Assembly (NCBI RefSeq): GCF_000026365.1
Contig: NC_012995.1
Coordinates: forward strand, 684,501 to 748,500
DNA length: 64,000 nucleotides
Origin: Zygosaccharomyces rouxii
Lineage: Eukaryota > Ascomycota > Saccharomycetes > Saccharomycetales > Saccharomycetaceae
Direction: 5' to 3'
Below are positions 10,507 through 19,870 of this stretch, piece after piece. Position 1 is the stretch's first letter. Every line of letters begins with the position of its first letter. The notes beneath the pieces were generated by a model. That model saw nothing but the letters and a program-made list of their open reading frames with translations, was not told where the DNA came from and searched no databases. The translations under genes were made by a program, and so were the position numbers.

Positions 10507-11064
10507 CTAACTGATTCTAGTTGCTCTCAGAGCCTCTTCAAAACCTTGTTCCAAATCGATTTTTGGCTCTTCACAACTAGCAAAATTTTTACCCTCAACA
10601 TCAAGTTGGTTGTTGTCTGCAAATTCTACCAATGATCCATAACGGCCATTAAAATTCCTTTCCATCTGTTCGTTCAAGTTACGTATAGTTTCACTTGGTG
10701 AATGGTAGACATAATCACTGTCTGCGGGAAGAGGTTGCAGATGCCGTAGCGGTGATACGCTCTTTCTCTCATCGCCTTTGCTGCGTGGTGAAAGAGTCTT
10801 CTGTAAACCTCTGCTATGGTGACGTTGACGGCGATGGTTTGAAACGGGAACCATTCTGTACCTTGACAACTCTTGAAAAAGTGAACCATCGTCTGGTACC
10901 TGATCCCTCAGGTTCTTGATATCCAGTTGACGATGTCTTGTAGTTGAAGGTTCCAAACCTAGTCTTCTCAAAGATTCCGGAATGTTGTGATCCCTCTCGT
11001 CCCTCATGGGGAAACGAAATTTTTCCAAATTGTACCGCTCTTCTTCAGGTACATTGAAGTTCAT
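10507..11064 (-). CDS. ICS2: Ics2-like protein of unknown function
   Basis: A 185-residue protein matching S. cerevisiae Ics2 (YBR157C, 255 residues), whose biochemical role is not established. Two segments support the call: the N-terminus, where acidic/basic residues lead to LEKFRFP, and the C-terminal NLNEQMERNFNGRYGSLVEFA followed by the NQLDVEGKNFA element. The rest is low-complexity Arg/His/Ser-rich sequence with no fold I can recognise. It sits in the expected place, upstream of SLI15 and on the same strand. On the minus strand, a TATA-like CATATATAAA lies at 11171-11180, about 110 bp upstream of the start. Confidence 0.85.
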   Translation of the reverse strand: MNFNVPEEERYNLEKFRFPMRDERDHNIPESLRRLGLEPSTTRHRQLDIKNLRDQVPDDGSLFQELSRYRMVPVSNHRRQRHHSRGLQKTLSPRSKGDERKSVSPLRHLQPLPADSDYVYHSPSETIRNLNEQMERNFNGRYGSLVEFADNNQLDVEGKNFASCEEPKIDLEQGFEEALRATRIS

Positions 11065-11724
11065 CTTTGAACAGATGCCTTGATTTAGACTACTCCTATC
11101 TTCCGCAGAGACAGTAAAGCGATCAACTCAAGTCAAATGAATTTAGGTAGGATTTATGTATAAATGCTTTTTTATATATGTGTGCACAAGGCTCAGCTCA
11201 CAAGACTTCTCTGTTAATCTAGACTTACGTTTGTATATTTTCCTTAAGCATTGAAATAGGCCCTTCCCCATACTTTTTATTACGGTGTATTCTTGTTAAC
11301 TATGCGACTATTTCATGGACCCTGTTTCTGGAACCATGGCTTCGGTCTGCTTCAGGTAAAATACGTGGACAATGGAAATACGGATCACTGAGACCGAGCG
11401 CTGCCAGAGAAAATTCTTTTCAACTCCTGCGGAATAATATGAACATACCGTGCATGATAAAGAATGTGCCGAAGACGTAGTAGGGAAAAGATGTATACAA
11501 TAGCTGAATAGGCTAGTTGAGCTAAGCAAACAAACAAAGAAAGAATTTAACGCAACCTATTAAACAAAATACCGTATAGACTTTTAGGGAATTGTGAGTA
11601 GAGTCAAAATAACATAATAGAAAACCGTAATAACCAAAAAAGATAAAAAAAAAAAAAAAACAATAGAATAATAAAAACTGTCTCGTTAGGGATCATGTCT
11701 AGCTCTGGAACCATCTACCCCGTC
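11065..11724. other. ICS2 promoter and LEE1 3' flank
   Basis: 660 bp with no supported gene. It contains the TATA-like element for ICS2 near 11171 and a long A-run at about 11646-11660 on the LEE1 side. Small reading frames, such as that on the minus strand at 11308-11529, show no known family. Confidence 0.5.
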
Positions 11725-12771
11725 CTAAAAGCTGGAAAACGTGTTGCTTGGTAAACCATCTAGTAGGAAGGGAGTGTCTTCTTCCTCTATCCTAAATTTT
11801 GCCAAATCATTAGCAAAGGAAAAAGGGTATGATGAAGAAGATGATGATGATGACGGTGGCCCGGACGATGGCATGGATCCCCAAGTGTGTTGACTCTTAA
11901 ACTGCAGGGGACGAGTTGCATAGGTATAGTTGTAGGGAGACTTCAGAGGCACCTGCGTGCTCTGTGCGGATTGAAAAAAAGCCAGTTGCTGATGTAATAA
12001 GGGTGAAGTGAATGAAGATGATGATGAAGTAGTTGAAGTGCCTGATAATGATCTCTGGTGATGGAACAATGGTTCGCTTGTTAAACTTGAAGCCGCAGAA
12101 ATAGGATCAAGTTTCAACGAGTTACTACTTGAAGAACGTGATCTGCGGTGAGAGAGTTCTTCCGGCGTGAGTAGGTCCGAAAAGTCGTTGGGTAAAAAGT
12201 ACTCTTCATCCTCAAAAACATCTGCTAGATCGGTTTGTTGCTGAGGGATCATAGATGTCCCTATTGCAGGATTTCCCTGTGGCACCGATGGGGTTGCCGA
12301 TGGTATATTCGTAGTGATCCTGGAAGGGGGTGAAAACTGCTTCAGGGGTTTCTTTGCATCAGTGCCTTCACTTGTGACATGAGCATTAACGCATTTCGCA
12401 CCGAACTTACAATTGCCTCTTTTAAAATACTCACAAGGTCGCTGATCAGCTGCAAATGCATCTAACGAGTGCGAAAATGGGCACGATTGACCTGCTTGAC
12501 AGACACCTTGTCTGTAAAACTTACAAGGTACATGGCTGTAATTTTTCTGAGGTGCGGAATTCTTGGTAATAAGTAAGTGTTCAATGATCACTTTTTGTTG
12601 CTCGGGTGAAAACATCGATTGGTTTTTGGCGTTTTCTGATTCTTCATGTTGAGTATTGTGGGTATTGTTATTACTAGTATTGGAGTCTTGTTGTATCGCA
12701 GCAGCAGTAGGTGATGGTGGTTGGTAACCCCTACTATGTCTTCTTCTGTGCACTCTCCTGGGGGTGCCCAT
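11725..12771 (-). CDS. LEE1: Tandem CCCH zinc-finger protein, Lee1-like
   Basis: A 348-residue protein from the ATG at 12771; the longer frame begins at a GTG eight codons earlier and is not used. Two zinc fingers of spacing C-x7-C-x5-C-x3-H lie at about residues 83-101 (CKFYRQGVCQAGQSCPFSH) and 113-131 (CEYFKRGNCKFGAKCVNAH). Such pairs usually bind RNA. The rest is Ser/Pro/Gln-rich and looks disordered, with long Ser runs near residues 245-260 and 310-325. Position between the KRE2/ICS2 block and LGE1 agrees with YPL054W. The S. cerevisiae protein has no established function, so only RNA or nucleic-acid binding is inferred. Confidence 0.9.
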   Translation of the reverse strand: MGTPRRVHRRRHSRGYQPPSPTAAAIQQDSNTSNNNTHNTQHEESENAKNQSMFSPEQQKVIIEHLLITKNSAPQKNYSHVPCKFYRQGVCQAGQSCPFSHSLDAFAADQRPCEYFKRGNCKFGAKCVNAHVTSEGTDAKKPLKQFSPPSRITTNIPSATPSVPQGNPAIGTSMIPQQQTDLADVFEDEEYFLPNDFSDLLTPEELSHRRSRSSSSNSLKLDPISAASSLTSEPLFHHQRSLSGTSTTSSSSSFTSPLLHQQLAFFQSAQSTQVPLKSPYNYTYATRPLQFKSQHTWGSMPSSGPPSSSSSSSSYPFSFANDLAKFRIEEEDTPFLLDGLPSNTFSSF

Positions 12772-14046
12772 GATAAAGTGAAGAATTTGATCCACTTGTA
12801 AGAATCAAGAACCAAGAAGCAAGGTAAGGGGATGAGACGAAAGTGAGAGGTAAAGGAAAACGATTAGCCAATGCGAGAAGAATATTTGACCATCTTTTTA
12901 TCTCTTTTCTCTTGCAGTAGACTAAAAACTAGCATTTTAATAACTCGTGAGCAGATCGATCCGTTGCCTCGATCTGTACGACCGCAACCGCCTACCACCA
13001 CCCTTTTCCCACATTTCTTATCCCATTGTAGTAGAGTTAATACCCACAGGCAAGGGAGGCCTGATAGGTGTCTCCATGTCCGTGCGTATTAGCGTGGTGT
13101 GCGTGGTGAAACTCTTGGAATTGACTGAGATGAGCCAAGATAAAATGAGGTTCATGGGTCCTGCGAAAAAGTCTCGATAAGACCCTTAAAGCCTCGATAC
13201 CACATCATGGTTTGCATCACTATAATACGCTCACATGGACACTAATAAGAGCGTAAAAACGCCAAGTTTTAAAACACTCAAAAGCCAAGGGATACCAGAA
13301 GCACAAAAGAAGGGGTAGAAAGTGCGAGATGTTTTATCAGATGAGGTGCATGATAAAGATTGCTGCTCGTTCTTCTTTTACTTCATTTTCTTATCACATC
13401 GCGGAGGATCCTTTAGGCCGTCTGGTCGCTGTTGCTCAATACTCCGATCCCTTAAAATATATTTTCTTTTTTGTCAACGGCCGGTTCACGACCGGTTCAC
13501 GACCCGGTTTACGCGCTTCGCTTGTAACAACAAACCAGCCAGCGATGTCAACCAGCACAATAAACACACGCTCATTCTCATGGAAACAAACAGGCACTGT
13601 TAGTAAAGAGAAAGTTCTCGTCTTGGTTTTTTTTTTGTATGGGGTGTGATAGATTCTGGTTCAAAGGGCTGGTACTGTGTTTCAATCATGTTATTTACAA
13701 ATACTTCGGACTCACGTTAGACGCTAACTGCCCTGCCAACTATAAAAAGGGAACGCAGATGTCTTGCTATATGTTATAATAACCTCTCACCAAAGCGGTT
13801 TCCCTTCTTCCTAACACAACCTTTTCTTCCGGTCTATGCAAACTATCTTATCGATAAGGGACTCCATTAATTCTCAAAAATTAAAAAAAAAAAAAATACA
13901 ACACTTTCATTCACTCCTTTCCTTGATATTTATCACTTTCCATTCGTTCTAACTCCAATTCGCTCATTTATTTCCACTGTTTCTTTATAAGCATCAAGTC
14001 CGTTATAAACCAAAGTGTCCTCTCTCCCCCACACCCTTTGTTGTCT
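12772..14046. other. Divergent promoter region between LEE1 and AMN1
   Basis: About 1.27 kb, long for this window, with no supported gene. On the AMN1 side it holds three 11-bp CCGGTT-containing repeats (13481-13513), a cluster of ACCAGC motifs (13534-13673), a TATA element TATAAAAAGG at 13741-13750 and an A-run near 13880. Reading frames at 13322-13649 are probably chance. Confidence 0.6.
13534..13673 (+). promoter_or_regulatory. Candidate Ace2/Swi5 binding cluster upstream of AMN1
   Basis: ACCAGC, the core recognised by the zinc-finger factors Ace2 and Swi5, occurs at 13534-13539 and 13551-13556, with GCCAGC between them, and in reverse as GCTGGT at 13668-13673. The cluster lies about 375-515 bp upstream of AMN1. 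In S. cerevisiae AMN1 is an Ace2-dependent daughter-cell gene, so the motif fits the product. Confidence 0.55.
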
Positions 14047-15654
14047 ATGAAGTTTGCATCTTTGAGTAATGGCTCCTTTAAAAGATTAAGAGAAACACCG
14101 CCGGTGGATCTCAGGCCTAGGAAGAAATCAAGTCCCACACCATCGGATTCCGAATCTGACAATGAAAGTAATGTGAATAACAAGTGGAGAAATTCATTAG
14201 ATCAAGTTTTCAAAAGGCGAAATACTAGTAATAATCTGGGTCGTAAGCGACGTTGGAAGAATAAAGGTCCTTTTGTTCGAACCGCTCAAAATCCCCCATC
14301 GCCAGTTAATGTAACGCCTGGTCCAACATCAGTTAAAAATGGTCCTCGTTGGGAAGATGCTAGAATTGATTCCGTAATTCAATTAGCAACCATTTCACCC
14401 TTTAATGAGGAAAAAGTAACTAGACATATGGCGGATTTGACATTGGTAACACCGTCATCACCAACACCACCGATTGCGCTCCCTCCAACAGTGAAGCCCC
14501 ATCCAATTTTCCAAATGCCAGAAATTGTTGAAAACATTCTTAGATTTGTTAGCGCTTATGCAGAAATACCGAGAGAAAAACCTTACGCGAGACGTAAACC
14601 TTTGTCATTAGAGCATGCTAAATTAATTTACAAAGATGAGAAGAAAGCCATGGAGGTTTGGAATAACAGGTCTCAGATAGGCGCTCACAACAGCAATGGA
14701 GACGGTAATGAAATGATGGGATCTGTTATGTATAACTGTATGATGGTTAATCGATTATGGTTTCATGTAACTTTGGAATTACTACTGGAAAAATTCCATT
14801 TTAAGGATTTAACCAAATTTCGCCGTTTTTTAAACGTCAAAAACCAAATGAATACTAACAAAAAATTGATAAAACCCAAGATGATGGTTCTGCATAAATT
14901 TCATAAATTACAACAGTCTGAACTAGATGAATTATCGCGGTTCTTATCGTGTGAGAGTCTGAAATGGTTGGAATTTTACATCTGCCCCGATGTCGTTCCA
15001 CCAGTAGCATGGATTAATCAGTTTAACAATCTGGAAAAATTGGTCTTGCCAGGTAATAAGAAAATTGATGATAAATTTCTGATACAGGTTTCCGGTCATG
15101 TTAACAATCTTAAAGTATTGGACCTGCGAGCTTGTGACAAAGTTACAGATTCTGGTATCATTGCGATGGCGATAAGATGTCCACAATTGCAGGCTTGTAA
15201 TTTAGGACGTCATAGAAACAGTAGTAATATTACCAGTTTGGCAGTTGTCGCACTAGCAAGAAATACAGATGTTGAAACTTTAGGCATGGCAGGTTGTAAG
15301 ATAACAGATGCAGGGCTTTGGGAGTTAGCACAATTAAGAGGCAGTCGAATCAAAAGATTATCATTAAACAATTGTGATCTGTTGACAAACCATTCCATTC
15401 CAACTCTATTAGCTCTTAACTATTTCCCTAATTTAGCTGTATTAGAATTGAGACATGTGGATCAAATAACAGAAGTGAAACAACTAGTCAAATTTAAGCT
15501 CTGGAAAAGATCTCAAAATATTCCTGTTTTGATAGAAGGTTGTGAAAGAATCACTAGACTGATGTACGATGAAGAAAATCGCATAAGAAAGTCCCACTCG
15601 CTATTAGCATTCGAGGATATGTCCACTTGGGTCAATACCGAAAGTGAACTGTAG
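14047..15654 (+). CDS. AMN1: Antagonist of mitotic exit network Amn1
   Basis: A leucine-rich-repeat protein of 535 residues (549 in S. cerevisiae) that turns off the mitotic exit network by competing for Tem1 and, as an F-box-type adaptor, promotes Ace2 turnover and so controls mother-daughter separation. The start is the ATG at 14047; the longer frame begins at TTG three codons upstream. The N-terminus MKFASLSNGSFKRLRE matches Amn1. Residues 1-150 are disordered and basic, then FQMPEIVENILRFV begins the F-box-like segment, and LRRs follow from about residue 290 (LKWLEFYICPDVVPPVAW, LKVLDLRACDKVTDSGI, VETLGMAGCKITDAGLWELA). It heads the YBR158W-161W series. Confidence 0.95.
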   Translation: MKFASLSNGSFKRLRETPPVDLRPRKKSSPTPSDSESDNESNVNNKWRNSLDQVFKRRNTSNNLGRKRRWKNKGPFVRTAQNPPSPVNVTPGPTSVKNGPRWEDARIDSVIQLATISPFNEEKVTRHMADLTLVTPSSPTPPIALPPTVKPHPIFQMPEIVENILRFVSAYAEIPREKPYARRKPLSLEHAKLIYKDEKKAMEVWNNRSQIGAHNSNGDGNEMMGSVMYNCMMVNRLWFHVTLELLLEKFHFKDLTKFRRFLNVKNQMNTNKKLIKPKMMVLHKFHKLQQSELDELSRFLSCESLKWLEFYICPDVVPPVAWINQFNNLEKLVLPGNKKIDDKFLIQVSGHVNNLKVLDLRACDKVTDSGIIAMAIRCPQLQACNLGRHRNSSNITSLAVVALARNTDVETLGMAGCKITDAGLWELAQLRGSRIKRLSLNNCDLLTNHSIPTLLALNYFPNLAVLELRHVDQITEVKQLVKFKLWKRSQNIPVLIEGCERITRLMYDEENRIRKSHSLLAFEDMSTWVNTESEL

Positions 15655-15885
15655 AACTAATGAATTTGCATCGACCAATTAATGATTATAATGATTAATA
15701 GTACTCTAGTTATACAACTAGTAAATAAATACGCATAGATGTACGTACATGTTGTTTTTCAATAGTTACGTTTTCATGATTCTAAAGGACCGACCGAGCA
15801 GAAAAGAAATGGAATAAGACTAACTAACTACATACTACACATAATGAACGAAGACAAAAATTAAGCTGCGAGAGAGTGTTCAACC

Positions 15886-16773
15886 ATGAGTGATAGTGGA
15901 AATAGCAGTGTCAACAGTTCCGAACACAGTGGTAATAGTCCCGGTGCTGGTAGCCGGTATAGCGGCGGATACAGTAGAGGATATTCGTCCAAGAGTTATC
16001 ACAGAGGAGGTGGTGGTAGATATGGAAACTATAAAGACAACTCATATTCCTCTTACCACTATAGAGGAGACTACTACTACGGTCCTTCGAGATACTATTC
16101 TACTAGAGGTGGAACCAGAGGCGGAGGACCTCAATATAATCATGCCTACACGGGGGACTACCAGAACCACAACAATGGTAATTACTACGGTGGTCGTAGG
16201 AGCCATGATGATGGTAGGAGGTTTGGTGCGAATCCTGGTGGTCGATACTACAACGGCAGACACTCTGAACCTTGGGGAACATCATCAGAGCCTTCGGTGC
16301 CGCCTTCGCAGTATAGTGGACCATATGGTAGTGGTAATAATACACCAGTGGATTATTACCGTCGTAATCACAGCTCAGTAGCTGCTCCTACGACAGTTTC
16401 CGCTACGAATACTAGCAGTGGTAGTAACACTGTCAATATACCACCTGTACAACAAGGGAACAACACACCAACATCTTTTCCATCTCCTCACGGTATATCA
16501 GTAGCTACTATCAAGAGGAGAGTCGATAAAGATGAGTCTCCATTTTACTATTTGACAGATTTAGATAAATCCTCTGATGATCCCAAAGAACTGGAATCTA
16601 TACGACAGATGTTCAAGGAAAGTGATAGACTGGACAAACAGCTTGAAGAACACAACTTTAATTTACTTAAGAATGAGTTAGAATTAGGACTGTTGGCTAC
16701 GCAGTGTGAGAAAGATAAATTAAGTGTTCAATTAACGCAAGAAAAACTGGATACGTTTTTAATGCAAAGTTGA
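15886..16773 (+). CDS. LGE1: Lge1-like H2B ubiquitination scaffold
   Basis: A 295-residue protein (332 in S. cerevisiae) of the Bre1 complex, which monoubiquitinates histone H2B. Residues 1 to about 135 are a Gly/Tyr/Arg/Asn/Ser-rich sticky region with many RGG and YG pairs; in S. cerevisiae this part condenses and concentrates Bre1. A Ser/Thr/Asn linker follows, and the last 60 residues form a charged coiled coil (KELESIRQMFKESDRLDKQL and on), as in Lge1, which binds Bre1. Sequence similarity outside composition is modest; place next to LEE1 on the YPL055C track supports it. Overlapping frames in the repetitive part are shadows. Confidence 0.87.
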   Translation: MSDSGNSSVNSSEHSGNSPGAGSRYSGGYSRGYSSKSYHRGGGGRYGNYKDNSYSSYHYRGDYYYGPSRYYSTRGGTRGGGPQYNHAYTGDYQNHNNGNYYGGRRSHDDGRRFGANPGGRYYNGRHSEPWGTSSEPSVPPSQYSGPYGSGNNTPVDYYRRNHSSVAAPTTVSATNTSSGSNTVNIPPVQQGNNTPTSFPSPHGISVATIKRRVDKDESPFYYLTDLDKSSDDPKELESIRQMFKESDRLDKQLEEHNFNLLKNELELGLLATQCEKDKLSVQLTQEKLDTFLMQS

Positions 16774-17013
16774 CTGGTATATGTAATATTTTAAATAATA
16801 GTTTTAGAAAAGAAAAAAAAATCTGAGCTTTTGTTAATGCTGGCGTCCCTTTTTTTTAATTTTTGTTCCTTATAGCCTACATTTGGCTTGTTACCTTCTT
16901 TTCATTTTTTTCACCGATAGATATAAGAACATTATACAGTAACCGAAGAGCCTTCAAAACAAAAAACAAAATTCTCTCCTCTCACTAAACCTAACAAAAC
17001 AAGACAAAACAAG

Positions 17014-18045
17014 ATGTTGTTTGTTGACGAATTGCAAGCTGTCGGCGCCAACTGTAAATGTGCCAACTATTTCCTATGGACTGCATTTGGCTTTGGTATT
17101 ATTAAATTGACTACATTTGTTTTAAGGTTTTTGTCCTTGATATTTGATATATTCCTATTACCTTCAACGGATTACTCCAAATATGGTGCCGGTAAAGGTT
17201 CATACTGTGTGATTACAGGTGCCAGTGATGGTATTGGTAAAGAATTTGCACGTCAAATGGCCGCTAAAAAATTCAACCTTTTGTTGGTCTCTAGAACTTT
17301 GAGTAAATTGGAAGCCTTACAAGAGGAATTGCAAAAAGAATTTGGTGTCACCGTCAAAACTTTGGCATTTGACGTTTCACTTGATCAAAATTCTAACTAT
17401 CTGTCCCTGCAAAAAATCTGTGATGAATTACCAGTGACGGTTTTGATCAATAACGTTGGACAATCACACTCTATTCCAGTTCCATTTTTGGAGACAGAAG
17501 AAAAAGAATTGAGAGATATCATTACCATTAACAATACCGCAACCCTTTTGATTACGCAAAGTGTGGCTTCAAGCATTGTTCGTCAAGCATCAAAGGGTCA
17601 TACAAAGGGATTAATCTTGACCATGGGATCCTTTGGTGGATTGATCCCTACACCATTGTTGGCAACTTACAGTGGATCCAAGTCTTTCTTACAGAACTGG
17701 TCAAATGCCTTAGCCGGTGAATTGAAACCTGCCAACGTGGATGTTGAAATTGTCCTTTCCTATTTGGTCACCAGCGCTATGTCAAAGATCAAACGTAGCT
17801 CTGCAATGATTCCTAGCCCCAAGAATTTCGTCAGATCAACCCTCTCTAGTGTTGGCCATCGTTCTGGGGCTCAGGAAAGATTTGCTAGTTTAACTCCGTA
17901 CTGGTCACATGCTCTATACCATTTCGTTATTGAGGAAACACTCGGTGTCTATTCTAAGATGGTTAACTCCATCAACTACGGATTCCACAACTCAATTCGT
18001 CAAAGGGCCATTCGCAAGGCTCAAAGACTAGCTAAATCTCAGTAG
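17014..18045 (+). CDS. IFA38: Very-long-chain 3-ketoacyl-CoA reductase Ifa38
   Basis: The microsomal NADPH reductase of the fatty-acid elongase cycle, reducing 3-ketoacyl-CoA to 3-hydroxyacyl-CoA for very-long-chain fatty acids and sphingolipids. It has 343 residues, close to the 347 of S. cerevisiae. A hydrophobic anchor covers about residues 20-50. The short-chain dehydrogenase signature GASDGIG is at 69-75, NNVGQSHSIPVPF follows, and the catalytic Ser206, Tyr219 and Lys223 (TYSGSK) are present. A basic C-terminus fits an ER protein. It corresponds to YBR159W and is directly upstream of CDC28. Confidence 0.97.
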   Translation: MLFVDELQAVGANCKCANYFLWTAFGFGIIKLTTFVLRFLSLIFDIFLLPSTDYSKYGAGKGSYCVITGASDGIGKEFARQMAAKKFNLLLVSRTLSKLEALQEELQKEFGVTVKTLAFDVSLDQNSNYLSLQKICDELPVTVLINNVGQSHSIPVPFLETEEKELRDIITINNTATLLITQSVASSIVRQASKGHTKGLILTMGSFGGLIPTPLLATYSGSKSFLQNWSNALAGELKPANVDVEIVLSYLVTSAMSKIKRSSAMIPSPKNFVRSTLSSVGHRSGAQERFASLTPYWSHALYHFVIEETLGVYSKMVNSINYGFHNSIRQRAIRKAQRLAKSQ

Positions 18046-18232
18046 ATCGCCTCCCCTTCTCTATGTATAGGCATATAAGTATCACGTGACACATGCAAAC
18101 TACCTTGTATACGCGTCAAGAGAACGAAATAAAAGAAAAAACTTACTGAACTCATCTTAACCTCTAACATTCCACACTTACCATTACTATCGATCTCTAA
18201 CAGTTTTAAAATTTTTAACATCTTTTCTCCCC
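18046..18232 (+). promoter_or_regulatory. CDC28 upstream region with an E-box
   Basis: The 187-bp gap between IFA38 and CDC28 contains ATCACGTGAC (CACGTG at 18083-18088), a Cbf1-type site, about 145 bp upstream of the CDC28 start. Function is inferred from the motif alone. Confidence 0.4.
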
Positions 18233-19126
18233 ATGAGTGGTGAGCTGGTCAATTATAAAAGATTAGAAAAAGTTGGTGAAGGTACTTATGGTGTTGTCTA
18301 CAAAGCCTTAGATCTACGCCATAGTCAGAGAATAGTCGCACTTAAAAAGATACGGTTGGAAAGTGAAGATGAAGGTGTCCCATCAACTGCAATCAGAGAA
18401 ATTTCACTCCTAAAGGAGTTGAAAGACGACAATATCGTCAGGCTTTACGATATCGTTCATTCCGACGCTCACAAGTTATACTTGGTTTTCGAATTTTTGG
18501 ATCTTGATCTGAAGAGATATATGGAAGCAATCCCCAAGGATCAGCCATTGGGAACCAAGATTGTTCAGAAGTTTATGATGCAACTCTGTAAAGGTATTGC
18601 ATACTGTCACGCTCACAGAATTCTACACAGAGATTTAAAACCCCAAAATTTACTGATCAATAGGGATGGAAACCTAAAACTAGGTGATTTCGGTCTGGCA
18701 AGAGCATTCGGTGTCCCACTAAGAGCTTACACGCATGAAATTGTAACCCTGTGGTACAGAGCACCCGAGGTCTTACTAGGTGGTAAACAGTATAGTACGG
18801 GTGTTGACATTTGGTCGATTGGGTGTATATTTGCAGAAATGTGCAATAGAAAGCCAATCTTTAGTGGTGATAGTGAAATTGATCAAATTTTCAAAATCTT
18901 CAGGGTTTTAGGTACACCGAATGAGAACGTTTGGCCTGACATTGTCTATCTGCCTGATTTCAAGCCAAGTTTCCCCAAATGGCATCGTAAGGAATTATCA
19001 AAGGTTGTCCCATCATTAGATGCCAGAGGTATTGCTTTACTGTCTTCACTATTAAGTTACGATCCAATCAATCGTATTAGCGCTAAAAGAGCCGCCATGC
19101 ATCCGTATTTTGAAGCTATGGTATAA
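18233..19126 (+). CDS. CDC28: Cyclin-dependent kinase Cdc28 (CDK1)
   Basis: The central cell-cycle CDK, 297 residues (298 in S. cerevisiae) and almost identical along its length. The glycine loop GEGTYG is at residues 15-20 with the Swe1-target Tyr19, the cyclin-binding PSTAIRE helix at 50-56, HRDLKPQN from 132, DFG at 152-154 and the Cak1-phosphorylated T-loop Thr167 in [17 protein letters not shown]-terminal residues PYFEAMV differ slightly from S. cerevisiae. Position matches YBR160W. Confidence 0.99.
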   Translation: MSGELVNYKRLEKVGEGTYGVVYKALDLRHSQRIVALKKIRLESEDEGVPSTAIREISLLKELKDDNIVRLYDIVHSDAHKLYLVFEFLDLDLKRYMEAIPKDQPLGTKIVQKFMMQLCKGIAYCHAHRILHRDLKPQNLLINRDGNLKLGDFGLARAFGVPLRAYTHEIVTLWYRAPEVLLGGKQYSTGVDIWSIGCIFAEMCNRKPIFSGDSEIDQIFKIFRVLGTPNENVWPDIVYLPDFKPSFPKWHRKELSKVVPSLDARGIALLSSLLSYDPINRISAKRAAMHPYFEAMV

Positions 19127-19870
19127 ATCACATGAACATTCACTAATGCACGTATACATATATATACCCTCTTCCTCTACTGCTACTAGCTTTACACTAC
19201 GTATCTCTTGCCAAGACAAGAAAGAAATCTGTTTTTTTTTTGCGTACACCACCGTATGAATAATGCTAATGCTGCCCTAGCGTATTCTATTGTATGTTCC
19301 CGTTGACAATCTGGCAGGAGAGCCCTGAAATGTAACCACGTTGCCACGATGGTGTCATAAGCTACCAAGAAAACGACGTACGAAAGCTTCCTGTTTGCTA
19401 CAACACTAACAAAGCTCCGATAACCGTAATAGTGCTAAGTATTGCGGATTTTTTTTTTCTTCTCTTCGTTTCCTCATGCTGGTTACGAAGGTGCTAAACT
19501 CGTCGTAATATCTCTTCACATGGTTGTTTCATGCCGTCATTATTATTGTTTTTTTTTTCACAGGGACTGGCATCGCAATCCACGCTACGATTTTATAAGA
19601 GCCGACGCGGTCCCACCACGGGTGCGATGGATCTAGTTTAGTAGGCGTCCTGGAGGAGCAGCAGGCCGAGCAGTAGGCGGACGGCAGAGCCCTTTACTGA
19701 TTGTTTGCATAAATATAACTTTCTTTCTGTTGAGTCGCCAGGAACGACTGCATTTGCAAATACATAAAAACTAGAGAGAAATCTATATATGAACGCACTA
19801 CAACGATAAACTATTCCAAGAAACTGAAAGGACAGCGAGCTTAGCCGACACACATATTACACAATACACC
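19127..19870. other. CDC28 3' flank and SUR1/CSH1 promoter
   Basis: 744 bp with no supported gene. It has T-runs near 19220, 19450 and 19550 and a TATA-like CTATATATGA around 19781. No homologue of the small S. cerevisiae gene YPL056C (LCL1), which would lie in this general position, is recognisable. Confidence 0.5.

Noticed and set aside
12772..12795. Longer N-terminus of LEE1 starting at 12795
   Set aside because: The first codon there is GTG. The same kind of trimming was applied to AMN1 (TTG), GRX5 (TTG), FTH1 (GTG), KTR3 (TTG), CWC27 (GTG) and VPS28 (GTG), and in each case checked against the family N-terminus where known.
13322..13649. Two overlapping plus-strand reading frames of about 100 codons
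   Set aside because: They lie in the AMN1 promoter, overlap each other in different frames and match no family I know.
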